From Verrucomicrobia bacterium SCGC AAA164-E04 (GTDB lineage Bacteria; Verrucomicrobiota; Verrucomicrobiia; Limisphaerales; AAA164-E04): a DNA stretch of 64,000 nt. The stretch lies in NCBI GenBank assembly GCA_000383715.1, contig KB911840.1, positions 36,207-100,206 on the forward strand, read 5' to 3'. Shown one piece after another: positions 29,054 through 36,935 of this stretch. Both the position numbers and the translations under genes were made by a program. The first letter of the stretch is position 1, and each line of letters begins with the position of its first letter. The notes under the pieces were generated by a model. The model worked only from the letters and a program-made list of their open reading frames with translations, did no database searches and had not been told where the DNA came from.

Positions 29054-29827
29054 TTAGCGAACTTCGCCTCCGTGGGCCAACCAGTGCGCACACTCTCCGG
29101 TAAGCTTCTCTTGCGCGATGCGTTCGTATTTCTTGCTTTCACTTTTGCTGAGCACCTCGCGCCAGCGTCCGTTCTGTCCTTTGTGGATGAAAACTTGTGC
29201 GCCTCCATCCCAAAACGCTCCCCCCATAGGCACGCTTTTTGTGGCGTTCGCCTTCATGTAGTCGAAACTGCAGTGACGAAGGATATCCTCCCAGCATGCT
29301 TCATCGATTGAAATGTCCAGAAACTCCGCGATTCTGCGGATTTCCCCGGGCATATCGACTTTCAGATTTTCGAAGTGCAGCATGAAGACATTCGGCAAGT
29401 TTCGGATCTCCCACCAGGAACGAATATTCTCCCAGAAAGACCACCACGGGTAACCATCCTGATCCAGCCATTCCTGAAAATACTGTAAAACGGATTCGGG
29501 GGGTCTTCCGATCGGAGGCCCTACCCGCCCTGGAGTGTCATTCAACGCCTCATACCAGGATTCGTTCGCATTCAAGTGATGATTGAACATGCTCCAAACA
29601 ACATCCCGACCGTCTCTCCCGATATAGATGTATTTGGCTTTATCGGAAAATACCAGTGCGTCAACAGGGAGGTGGCTTTTTATCAAGTTAGTAAGCTGGG
29701 AATTTGGGAAGTTTTTCATGTGCGATATAATATCGAACAAATCCTCATTAGCTCCGATGTCAGGATAGAAATATTGGAAATCAAGGTGGCATTCACTCGG
29801 AATCCTAAGAAGCGTTTGATGGATCAA
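29054..29827 (-). CDS. Sulfotransferase domain protein lacking its N-terminal PAPS loop
   Basis: 257 residues from a TTG. The 3'-phosphate-binding block YIYIGRDGRDVVWSMFNHH (Arg and Ser ligands) and the later LHFENLKVDMPGEIRRIAEF match cytosolic-type sulfotransferases (Sulfotransfer_1), as does the terminal GRWREVLSKSESKKYERI (the family's GxxGxWK-like end). Normal members begin with a YPKSGTTW loop about 30 residues before the present start. Here an in-frame TGA stands four codons upstream, and I found no such loop in any frame upstream. It is probably a 5'-truncated remnant; PAPS binding would fail as it stands. Confidence 0.65.
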   Translation of the reverse strand: MIHQTLLRIPSECHLDFQYFYPDIGANEDLFDIISHMKNFPNSQLTNLIKSHLPVDALVFSDKAKYIYIGRDGRDVVWSMFNHHLNANESWYEALNDTPGRVGPPIGRPPESVLQYFQEWLDQDGYPWWSFWENIRSWWEIRNLPNVFMLHFENLKVDMPGEIRRIAEFLDISIDEACWEDILRHCSFDYMKANATKSVPMGGAFWDGGAQVFIHKGQNGRWREVLSKSESKKYERIAQEKLTGECAHWLAHGGEVR

Positions 29828-29982
29828 ACGAGAGAATCAGGATCAAAACGGAGTTTGGTCTTTCACACATCAGCCAATGGAGGGCTGACTTCCATGCGGT
29901 CCCATACTCATCCCTCAACAACAGTTCTGAACAAGGAACATGGAACGTGGGAAACCTTCGATGGATTAAAAACCAATATTGC

Positions 29983-30411
29983 TCACTGACTACTTTCGTG
30001 CAAAGAGTAGTTGACCTTCACACCATCTTTTTCGGGAACTGTCTTTCCGTTCTGGATCTTGTGACCTGAATTGTCGCTCACCCATCTGTAGGACACCTTC
30101 AAGGTCTTCAAGTCTTTCCAATTCACTGAGATTTCACTGAAGCTGTGCCAGAGGTGCTGACCCAAAAGAAAGTCCCGTTGGTTGAAATCCTGCGATTTTT
30201 TCCGGAGGTTAACGTTCGTGTAGGTGTATCCCGCTGCTCCTCCACCTGCGCACGAAAAGACTGTGGCAATGTAGTCTCCATTCGGAGATTTGGATTCGTT
30301 GAGAATCTCGACTTTATCGCTTGTTTGCCAATCATTTTGACCACACCCGCACGATAAGAAGGTGATCATTAAAAACGGGAGTAGGGTTAGGAACTGTCGA
30401 ATTACTTTCAT
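29983..30411 (-). CDS. Hypothetical lipoprotein
   Basis: 142 residues. A type II signal peptide (MKVIRQFLTLLPFLMITFLSCGCG) has a lipobox-like LSC. The mature part includes SPNGDYIATVFSCAGGGAAG, a phrase typical of small proteins that describe themselves by a beta-hairpin around SPNGxYxA; the family function is not known to me. It is probably periplasmic and membrane-anchored. It is one of the short single-gene units of the accessory zone. Confidence 0.6.
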   Translation of the reverse strand: MKVIRQFLTLLPFLMITFLSCGCGQNDWQTSDKVEILNESKSPNGDYIATVFSCAGGGAAGYTYTNVNLRKKSQDFNQRDFLLGQHLWHSFSEISVNWKDLKTLKVSYRWVSDNSGHKIQNGKTVPEKDGVKVNYSLHESSQ

Positions 30412-30573
30412 AATTTCAAATTGCTTTGTGAAAGAAATTGCATTCTGGTATTACTGACTCTAACTACCAAAAGGCTAATCTAAGGCTATCGCTTTGCATC
30501 TTTTGAAACGGATCAATTCATCTAGTTTTGAAGCGGTAGGTGAACAGTCGTAATGATTTTAACAAAGGCCGAT

Positions 30574-31125
30574 TCATGCGACTGGATCATTAACTTTTCC
30601 AGCAGAATTTGAAGTTTGTAGCGATTCTCTGCCCGCCAATGCATTCGCACTCGCGACCATGTTGAGGCTATACAATAACCAAATGAAAAAATATGCGATT
30701 CCAAGCGGAATAAGCACTAATGGGATGATCGCAAAAAAGCTCCAACCGGCGATAGAGAGAATGCCAAGGGTAATCCCTAATCCTCGTGAGCTTTCTTTCG
30801 AGCCCATTGCCTTGGCGCAGTCTTCTGCCAGGCCTTCATACGAAACGAAATACCAGTAAAAATTAAAAAACGGAATGAACAGTAAACCGACCGCCATACC
30901 TGGAGTTGTTCGGGCAACATCCACAGGTATCTCTTTCCAGCATTTGTAGTGCAGAATGCTTGTTGCAATGACAGCTGGAAGGTACAACAGAAGTGTGACC
31001 ATGCCTCCGACGAGGACCACGTCCTTGTCATTAGGTTGGTTAAAACGAGCGATCTCATAGGTGATCACCGCGATCAGCCCGATGAACTCAAATAAGATAG
31101 GGTAGGTCGGCGATATTTTTTTCAT
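30574..31125 (-). CDS. DUF4328-like multi-pass membrane protein
   Basis: 183 residues with about five hydrophobic segments. The central stretch TTPGMAVGLLFIPFFNFYW followed by VSYEGLAEDCAKAMG is characteristic of the membrane domain found in GYF_2/DUF4328-type proteins, common in Verrucomicrobia and Planctomycetes; here the cytoplasmic GYF_2 domain is absent. The function is unknown. The family link is from motif memory, not from a search. Confidence 0.6.
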   Translation of the reverse strand: MKKISPTYPILFEFIGLIAVITYEIARFNQPNDKDVVLVGGMVTLLLYLPAVIATSILHYKCWKEIPVDVARTTPGMAVGLLFIPFFNFYWYFVSYEGLAEDCAKAMGSKESSRGLGITLGILSIAGWSFFAIIPLVLIPLGIAYFFIWLLYSLNMVASANALAGRESLQTSNSAGKVNDPVA

Positions 31126-31258
31126 AAAGTATTCGTTCTAGGTGGGTTCGTTCAATTGTTTTTGAGCTCCTGTTCAACAATTCAAAAAAACCTCTTGTTA
31201 TCAGTTAGCTATGCAGCCGATGTGAGGCATTTGCAGTCTTAGGGGGCGATGCCTGATC

Positions 31259-31567
31259 TTACTTCCACCTGAATTCTTTGATCATATCAACTGGAAAAAG
31301 CCGCCCCCCCGATTCGGCGCCTTCAATGACTATATAGTTTTCGTAAAAGTGCATGGCGCTTACTTTTTTCGGTATGGAACCTGTTCCAGAGGTTGTTGAG
31401 GGATCTGTCTGGATGGTGTAGTAAAGATCGAAGGATCCTCTCAGTGTTCGACGTGCAAGCGACTTGTCTGCTGGTGTGCTTGCCGCTGTGTTGTCTGAGC
31501 ATCCGGTAAAGGCAAGAGTGAAACAAACAAATACAACGCAGTTCAGTATCATGACGTGTCTTTTCAT
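31259..31567 (-). CDS. Small lipoprotein, 102 residues
   Basis: A type II signal peptide ends in LAFTGC, a good lipobox. The mature domain of about 75 residues is beta-rich (GSFDLYYTIQT, VSAMHFYENYIVIEG, RLFPVDMIKEFRW) and has no known family that I recognise. A C7 run (G7 on the coding strand) inside the gene is in frame. The preceding 130 bases contain no gene. Confidence 0.55.
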   Translation of the reverse strand: MKRHVMILNCVVFVCFTLAFTGCSDNTAASTPADKSLARRTLRGSFDLYYTIQTDPSTTSGTGSIPKKVSAMHFYENYIVIEGAESGGRLFPVDMIKEFRWK

Positions 31568-31846
31568 TGGAACAACCTTTCATGAAATACGACGCGTTTG
31601 CAACGGTATTTGATGATAGGTAATTTCGGTGAACGCGGGACTTTGGGGCTCGATTACGGCAATCCTGCAAGCACTTCCGTATTCTGCCCACGCCACAGTT
31701 TGTGCTTCTTGCTTTGAGAGATGATGGGACCTAAACGCTGGTTTTTTATCGAGGATGATCGAGGCAAGGTATCGTCGAACCCAAGACAATGATAGTTGCA
31801 CCTAAAAATAGAGAATGTTTCGTCCATCTGCCTAGTCATCTTCAGC

Positions 31847-32221
31847 TCAATGGATTTGAGTGACCTTTTTTGTGGTCAAATTGAGAACAAACACTCTCGA
31901 TTTTTCATCAGCCATGATCAATAGGTTGTGAACTTTATCGAAGGAAAGACTTGTGATGAATACATCCTGAACATCCTTCTCCAATGCAGGGTTGTAGTCT
32001 GTCTTGTAGACCCGAATCCGCCACAGGAATTGCTTGGTTTTTGGATGGTGCGCTTCGATGAAGCCTCCGTTTTGGGGGCAATCGTCCTTGGCAAAGTGAG
32101 GCACGGAGAAAACCGCCTCGCTGGTCTGAATGGCTGAAACTTTCTCCGGTGTATTTCTTTTAGCCATTGCGCTTGTCGTCAGCAGGAAAACGAAGGTGAT
32201 TGAGTAGATTAGTGCTTTCAT
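31847..32221 (-). CDS. Hypothetical secreted protein, propeller-blade-like
   Basis: 124 residues from the ATG at 32221; a second in-frame ATG lies 15 bases upstream inside a tandem duplication. A signal peptide is visible (MKALIYSITFVFLLTTSAMA). The mature part ends with DVFITSLSFDKVHNLLIMAD and KSRVFVLNLTTKKVTQIH, which reads like a single beta-propeller blade. No family is assigned. A longer reading to 32410 has no support. Confidence 0.5.
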   Translation of the reverse strand: MKALIYSITFVFLLTTSAMAKRNTPEKVSAIQTSEAVFSVPHFAKDDCPQNGGFIEAHHPKTKQFLWRIRVYKTDYNPALEKDVQDVFITSLSFDKVHNLLIMADEKSRVFVLNLTTKKVTQIH

Positions 32222-32238
32222 CTTTAGTGCTTTCATCT
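32209..32238. repeat. Exact 15-bp tandem duplication across a start codon
   Basis: TTAGTGCTTTCATCT occurs twice head to tail. On the minus strand each copy carries an ATG-AAA-GCA-CT start context, so the gene at 31847 reads MKALKMKALIYS with two possible starts. A simple slippage or replication duplication explains it. It may weaken or double translation initiation. Confidence 0.8.
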
Positions 32239-32406
32239 CTTGTTGAATCAGAGGACCGTGGTTCTTTGGATTTTTCAAATAGATTATATGATTATAGTCA
32301 GGCCCTCTGTGCCGTCTTTGGTGTTCGGGATATCCAATAGAGACGCGCAATCGCTGACATGTATCTTCCATGTGGTCAGCGCGTCGAAAACCACTAGCTT
32401 TCGTTA

Positions 32407-32602
32407 TCATTCGTTTGCAGGCTTGAGGAGCTTGTCAGCCAGGAAGTCCAAACCCGAACCCAATACGGTCCGTTCGACAAGCAATTTGGATTCAATTTCT
32501 GACGCTTCCCGGTTTTTTCTACGTATCGCGGATCTTTGACCGTGATCGAGATCGTGCTGAATCGCGGTATCAAAATATTCCCAGTTTTGTCCGTCCTTTC
32601 AT
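32407..32602 (-). pseudogene. Small orphan gene with one frameshift
   Basis: The minus strand opens with ATG (MKGRTKLGIF) and then meets a TGA. Moving one frame over at the T-run restores about 55 clean codons, including HDLDHGQRSAIRRKNREAS and VLGSGLDFLADKLLKPANE, up to a TGA at 32407. The charged helical composition with a conserved-looking end argues for a real, recently damaged gene of about 65 residues. Family unknown. Confidence 0.45.
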
Positions 32603-32795
32603 GCTGATCTCCGTCCTTTGTATGAACAAGCAATGATGCGACAGTTATGTTGTTAGTTGTACGTAACGCCCACCATAAATGATCCTAGACTCAATCATCG
32701 GCTTTTTTGTGGCACTTTTCGGCTTCGGTGGTTCATGGAATTTCAGGGTTGGTTTTTCCATGGCTCTTCGATTTTGACTTCGAAATAGTAGTGGA

Positions 32796-33569
32796 TCAGT
32801 CAATACCGTTTTGTTCTTTCTTGTATTTCTTTTTTAGCGATGAAGGTAGGAAGTCCCACATGACGCTTGGTACAGGCATCATCTCATTCATTTCAGTTTC
32901 CGTTACGGTTCCATCTGCCTTGAATGCAAATACCTTGAAATATTGAATATCACTTCCGTAACCCCATAACCTTGTGGGAATTTCCCAGTAGAGGCACCAT
33001 CGCATCGCAGACCAACCGATCGAATCGCTTGTCAGTATCTTACCACTGGCGGAATCCAGCACCCTAAAGTCTACAAGGTCCTTATCACGCCGTGTCACCT
33101 CCAAGCGTCTCTTGCCATCTGGGGATATGGAAGAACCAAAGGCCCTGATAAGAGGACCAGGTTGTTTCACCAAAATTGTCACGCTTGAGTCCGGCTTCAT
33201 CTCCTTATAATTAATATGCATGACCTCAACAGTGACGCCCGGAAATTTTGGGTTTTCGTATGCCGACATGTTGACTTCCGTAACGGAAGTCGGATCCAAG
33301 CTGCCGACTCCCAAGGGTATTCTTTTTTCTTGGCTGATTACTCGCTTCACCCAACCTTCTCCTAAAAAATCTCCAAGCGTGGAGGAAAACTCCTTCGAGT
33401 GGAGAGCTGTCGTCAGGACAAAGGCCTTTTCAGCAGAGTCTCCCAGCATCACGTTTAGTTTCGCATTTGGTATGCCTTTTGAGAAATCCGGAACGGTTGT
33501 CTCTTGAGCGAAGAGCGGCAATGCGAGCAGAAGAAAAGTCAAGGTTGATAGCCGTCGTGTGATTTGCAT
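32796..33569 (-). CDS. Hypothetical secreted protein
   Basis: About 257 residues from the Met at 33569, which starts a good signal peptide (RRLSTLTFLLLALPLFAQ); an upstream reading to 33656 is possible. The mature part is mixed alpha/beta with SPDGKRRLEVTRRDKDLVDF resembling a propeller-like strand pair, and no catalytic motif. No family was recognised. It ends in a Lys-rich tail (LKKKYKKEQNGID). Confidence 0.5.
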   Translation of the reverse strand: MQITRRLSTLTFLLLALPLFAQETTVPDFSKGIPNAKLNVMLGDSAEKAFVLTTALHSKEFSSTLGDFLGEGWVKRVISQEKRIPLGVGSLDPTSVTEVNMSAYENPKFPGVTVEVMHINYKEMKPDSSVTILVKQPGPLIRAFGSSISPDGKRRLEVTRRDKDLVDFRVLDSASGKILTSDSIGWSAMRWCLYWEIPTRLWGYGSDIQYFKVFAFKADGTVTETEMNEMMPVPSVMWDFLPSSLKKKYKKEQNGID

Positions 33570-33764
33570 TAGGTCAACGATAGGGCGGAATCGTAATAAT
33601 GGCATGTATCGGTTGAAGAGCATTGGATTACTTGCTGGCGTGTTGTTCGTTGTCATCGCAGTTCATTCTACTCAACCCAACAGTCGAATCACCGGGGAAG
33701 CTTCATGGAATCACCTGTTCAATAGGCCGTCAAACGATCCTGCTCTCGGTTTCTGATCTGTTGA

Positions 33765-34382
33765 TTATTTCTCAAGATGCAGCGTGAATTGAATGCAGGA
33801 TTGCGCTTCCTTGCCTGCATGTGACAAACCTCTCCCCCCATGGTAATCTCCCTTCACCCAAACCCAAAGCACGGCAGGTTCGCTCGTTGGTTTGAAGTGT
33901 ATGCGTTCATGATGCTCGCCGTAAAACGTACCTGGATTACCCCCCATCGAATCCCACTCGGGGATCTGCATGTCTTTATGAAAAGAGCCTGTATTGTTCG
34001 ACAGTACGGCGGTGATTTCGGTGGAGTTTCCCTCGCGGCGTGGATCCGTCACCAAAAACGCCAACAACATATCGATGCTATCGTCCTGCTGCGATTGCTC
34101 CACCAAGTCGTCAAAGGTGCCAGCGAGGAATTGCCGCTTGCCGATAGACATACCTTTTTCAAGTTGCTCTATTTCGATTCGGTAGGTCGTTGCCTCCCCG
34201 TTGTATTGAAGCCGATATGCGAGGGTTTGGCCGGTTATGCTCGAGAGCAACGATGCGTGTTTGCCCCCGAACTTGACCGGTGTCAGCGTCAATCCTGGTG
34301 GAGGATTATCGGTGCACGATGTCATTGAAACGGTAACGAAGACGGCGGCGGTGCAGATGAAAGCGGTTGCAAATAATTTCAT
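33765..34382 (-). CDS. Hypothetical lipoprotein, 205 residues
   Basis: The ATG at 34382 opens a type II signal peptide (MKLFATAFICTAAVFVTVSMTSC) with lipobox MTSC. The mature domain is beta-rich (LAYRLQYNGEATTYRIEIE, VLWVWVKGDYHGGRG) with several Trp and Gly. The family is unknown. It follows the 34425 membrane-protein gene by about 40 bases on the same strand and may be co-transcribed with it. Confidence 0.55.
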   Translation of the reverse strand: MKLFATAFICTAAVFVTVSMTSCTDNPPPGLTLTPVKFGGKHASLLSSITGQTLAYRLQYNGEATTYRIEIEQLEKGMSIGKRQFLAGTFDDLVEQSQQDDSIDMLLAFLVTDPRREGNSTEITAVLSNNTGSFHKDMQIPEWDSMGGNPGTFYGEHHERIHFKPTSEPAVLWVWVKGDYHGGRGLSHAGKEAQSCIQFTLHLEK

Positions 34383-34424
34383 TTTTATGAACCAAGTAAC
34401 GCTAAAAAAGTAAACTGCCATGCT

Positions 34425-34853
34425 TCAAGCGTGCAGTTGAGTGCGGTTGTCCGAACAGCCTTGTTCGGTGTTGATCGCAAGGAATTCGTTTTTCTTGCAA
34501 ATCAGGTAGATGCACAGCGCACTTCCCAAAAACGTTCCTTTTGGAAAATGCATGGCCAAAAGAACTCCATAGACGATCAGGAAGCATAAGAACCATGGGG
34601 CTCGATATTTTTTTCCAAATAATGCCACTGCCAAGAAGATGCCGCCTACCGATGATGTAATCATTCCAACCATGGTTGGAACCAGCAGAATGGATATCTC
34701 ATTTGCCAAGTTTTCCGCCTTTATGGTTTCATTTTGTGAGTTTGTCTGGAAAGCTCCACCCACCCCGATAACATTATAAATGAGGCCAATCAACGCCCCG
34801 AGTTGAAGCCAAGCGCCCCAAAGAGCAAATTTTCTTCCGTTATCTTTCTTCAT
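34425..34853 (-). CDS. Hypothetical membrane protein with four spans
   Basis: 142 residues. Hydrophobic segments lie near 10-32, 52-80, 86-102 and 105-120. LLVPTMVGMITSSVGGIFLA resembles the helix of MotA/TolQ-type proteins, but the length and the rest do not fit, so I make no assignment. A short polar C-terminus follows. Confidence 0.5.
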   Translation of the reverse strand: MKKDNGRKFALWGAWLQLGALIGLIYNVIGVGGAFQTNSQNETIKAENLANEISILLVPTMVGMITSSVGGIFLAVALFGKKYRAPWFLCFLIVYGVLLAMHFPKGTFLGSALCIYLICKKNEFLAINTEQGCSDNRTQLHA

Positions 34854-35516
34854 ACTTTTATCGACCGTCTTGAATTACTGAATAAGTTATCTTATTTTTT
34901 AATATCTCCTCCGGACCAGTGAAAGGCAAAAGTGCAATGCAACTTGTTTTATGTCGCTCAACTTTGGGCACAAAAATGATTCGATTTTCAGGGACATATT
35001 CTTCTGGCTTTCGAATCCATACCGCTGAGTAACTCATAGGTTCTAATCAGGTTCTCAGATGGGTGACACGCTAACGACCTGGTTTCTTTAGCTCCCACAT
35101 CGTGGTCGGCTGTGATTGACTTGGATTTCAATATTCGCATTCAACGCTTGTTTCGTCGCAGGTGATTGTCATCGGTCTACCGACCCATCTGCTGTGCTGC
35201 ACTCGAGAAGGCGAAACTCAAAGTGTTTTTTGGAGTGTATACTAACCGACGCAGAAAAGGCATAGGGCAAGAAGAAGGTGCATCTGGACTGTGATTTTCA
35301 TGTCTGTTTCCAACAACCATGATGAGGAACGTGTACGCCCTTATTCATATGAATGTCCCTTACTCCCAAAATGAAAATACCAGAGCTGGAAGGCAGCCCT
35401 GGAGGCGTTGGGGGGATTCGTTGTGCGAGGTGATGCTCTATCGTGTCAGCATCCATCTGTAATCTGTAGGGCCATTTTTTATGACGATGTGTTGAATCAA
35501 TCGATGGTGACCCTTT
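34854..35516. other. 663-base stretch with only gene debris
   Basis: No intact gene is supported. The minus strand contains a signal-peptide start at 35301 that is soon out of frame (see the separate entry). An imperfect hairpin next to TAAC (TAACGACC at 35083-35090 paired with GGTCG about 30 bases on) lies between this debris and the next gene; it could be a decayed recombination site but is weak. Confidence 0.35.
35050..35301 (-). pseudogene. Remnant of a small secreted protein
   Basis: ATG at 35301 starts MKITVQMHLLLALCLFCVG, a convincing signal peptide, followed by a stop. The +1 frame continues with HFEFRLLECSTADGSVDR and a further shift gives MTITCDETSVECEY. Three short pieces in successive frames suggest a decayed gene of about 80 residues. 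The lower boundary is uncertain. Confidence 0.3.
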
Positions 35517-35978
35517 CTACATGGTGAATGTCAGTATGTAGATAGTTTGGCCATCGGCGGCGAAGCCTATCCAGCCATTGCTTCGACCAAACATAGGCTT
35601 GGGCGAATACATCTTCAATTGGTCTGCTTGCTCTCTTGTTGACCACCATGATAAGCGAGCTTTTTTAGGAGACTTGTAGTCCCAGTTCGAAATCCTCTCT
35701 CCTGCGCTTGACCTCCAGGTAGCGAAATCAGCTTTCTCTACAACGAGTTTGGCAAAGAATGCGAAATCAGATGGCCCCAACCGACCATCACCATACTGCT
35801 CCTCAATACACTCAGCGTCCAATATCGAGCCAGGAAGGGAAATCCGCTTTTCGATGATGTCAGTCATTACCGCAACGCGTTCTGCTGCGGTCTTTCCAAA
35901 TGTATGCACATAGGGACTGTTATCACAGCCAGACAAGCATAATGATATCACGAATATGAACACTAAGCGGGTTTTCAT
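35517..35978 (-). CDS. Hypothetical lipoprotein, coupled to DUF1080 gene
   Basis: 153 residues. The type II signal peptide MKTRLVFIFVISLCLSGC has a perfect LSGC lipobox. The mature part is mixed (ERVAVMTDIIEKRISLP, LGPSDFAFFAKLVVEKAD) and ends in GWIGFAADGQTIYILTFTM. The family is unknown. Its ATG overlaps the stop of the DUF1080 gene by 4 bases (ATGA), so the two are translationally coupled and probably act together at the cell envelope. Confidence 0.6.
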   Translation of the reverse strand: MKTRLVFIFVISLCLSGCDNSPYVHTFGKTAAERVAVMTDIIEKRISLPGSILDAECIEEQYGDGRLGPSDFAFFAKLVVEKADFATWRSSAGERISNWDYKSPKKARLSWWSTREQADQLKMYSPKPMFGRSNGWIGFAADGQTIYILTFTM

Positions 35979-36715
35979 GGTTTTTGATCCCGTGCTTTCA
36001 GCATTCGTTTCACCCGATCATTTTCTTTCTTAAGAGCTTCTCCAGTTACGGGCATGGGAATAAATTCAGGATCTGCATTTACTGTTTCGTATGCTGGTAT
36101 TTCGCGCCACCTGAGTTTGCGAAACCACACCTCTTGCCCGTGATCCTGAAGCCAAAGCTTGCCTCCTCGAGCATCAAGGTCGGCACCACGAATTTTCAGC
36201 AGATCAATCTGTGGACTCCATTTCGGATCCCTATAGTCAAAAGAAAGAACGCGCTTGCCGTTGACCCAGTGTTCGATGACCGTGCCTTTGCATTTTACCT
36301 TTCCAGTATTCCATTCACCAAAGGGCTTGGTTGCATCCTTTGAAGGTGCCATGCAAAAGAAAAGAGAACCCGCGGACTGACGGGGATTCTCACCATAGGG
36401 ACTGTTTTGGTTGTCGAGTATTTGATATTCGTATTGTCTCGGTCGGTAATAGATGCCGGAGTTGCAGCCTTTCGATACCTTCCATTCAAAACGCAGCTCG
36501 AAGTCATCTGGGACAAGCGCCTCGGTATAGGTTAGTGATCCGCCGCTCGCCTTGCGGTAGAAGGCGCCGTCTTCAATGATCCAGTTGCCGCTGTGCTTCC
36601 AACCGGTAAAGTTCTTACCGTCGAACAGGCTTACAAACCCTGGTTCCGTACCCAGTGCGACACCCGTAGAGAGGGAGAGCATCAAGGTGATGTAGACTGC
36701 AAAGTTCATTCTCAT
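35975..36715 (-). CDS. Secreted DUF1080 (3-keto-disaccharide hydrolase) protein
   Basis: 246 residues with a signal peptide (MNFAVYITLMLSLSTGVALG). The concanavalin-like DUF1080 signature is complete: FVSLFDGKNFTGWKHSG, FELRFEWKVSKGCNSGIYYR, the EYQILDNQNSPYG block, WNTGKVKCKGTVIEHWVNGK and a final QDHGQEVWFRKLRWREI. Characterised relatives cleave 3-keto-glycosides made by Gfo/Idh/MocA-type oxidoreductases; one such oxidoreductase is at 61.6 kb, too far to call an operon. It is overlapped and coupled with the next lipoprotein. Confidence 0.83.
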   Translation of the reverse strand: MRMNFAVYITLMLSLSTGVALGTEPGFVSLFDGKNFTGWKHSGNWIIEDGAFYRKASGGSLTYTEALVPDDFELRFEWKVSKGCNSGIYYRPRQYEYQILDNQNSPYGENPRQSAGSLFFCMAPSKDATKPFGEWNTGKVKCKGTVIEHWVNGKRVLSFDYRDPKWSPQIDLLKIRGADLDARGGKLWLQDHGQEVWFRKLRWREIPAYETVNADPEFIPMPVTGEALKKENDRVKRMLKARDQKP

Positions 36716-36935
36716 TCATCGACAAAAATAATTTGTTTTCTATCCCAAGGTCACGTCTGTTTTCACAATGGCTGGGCGAACGCTCCGATGGCAAGGCTGA
36801 TGGTTGAATTGTCATGCCGTCTTGACTTTAGACGAGCAGCCTTTTGATTGTCAGGTTTTGTGTTCGGGCTTCCTTGCAGGAGCTTGCTCGGTATCTGCTT
36901 TGTCATCGTTGCGCCTCCTTGGACGGCTTTGCATC

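Noticed and set aside
31580..31801. 73-codon minus-strand open frame with a GTG start
   Set aside because: The sequence is not obviously nonsense, but there is no ribosome site, no signal and a competing frame (31654-31839); evidence is too thin.
32240..32539. 99-codon plus-strand open frame
   Set aside because: It is antisense to the repaired small gene at 32407-32602, whose reading looks far more protein-like.
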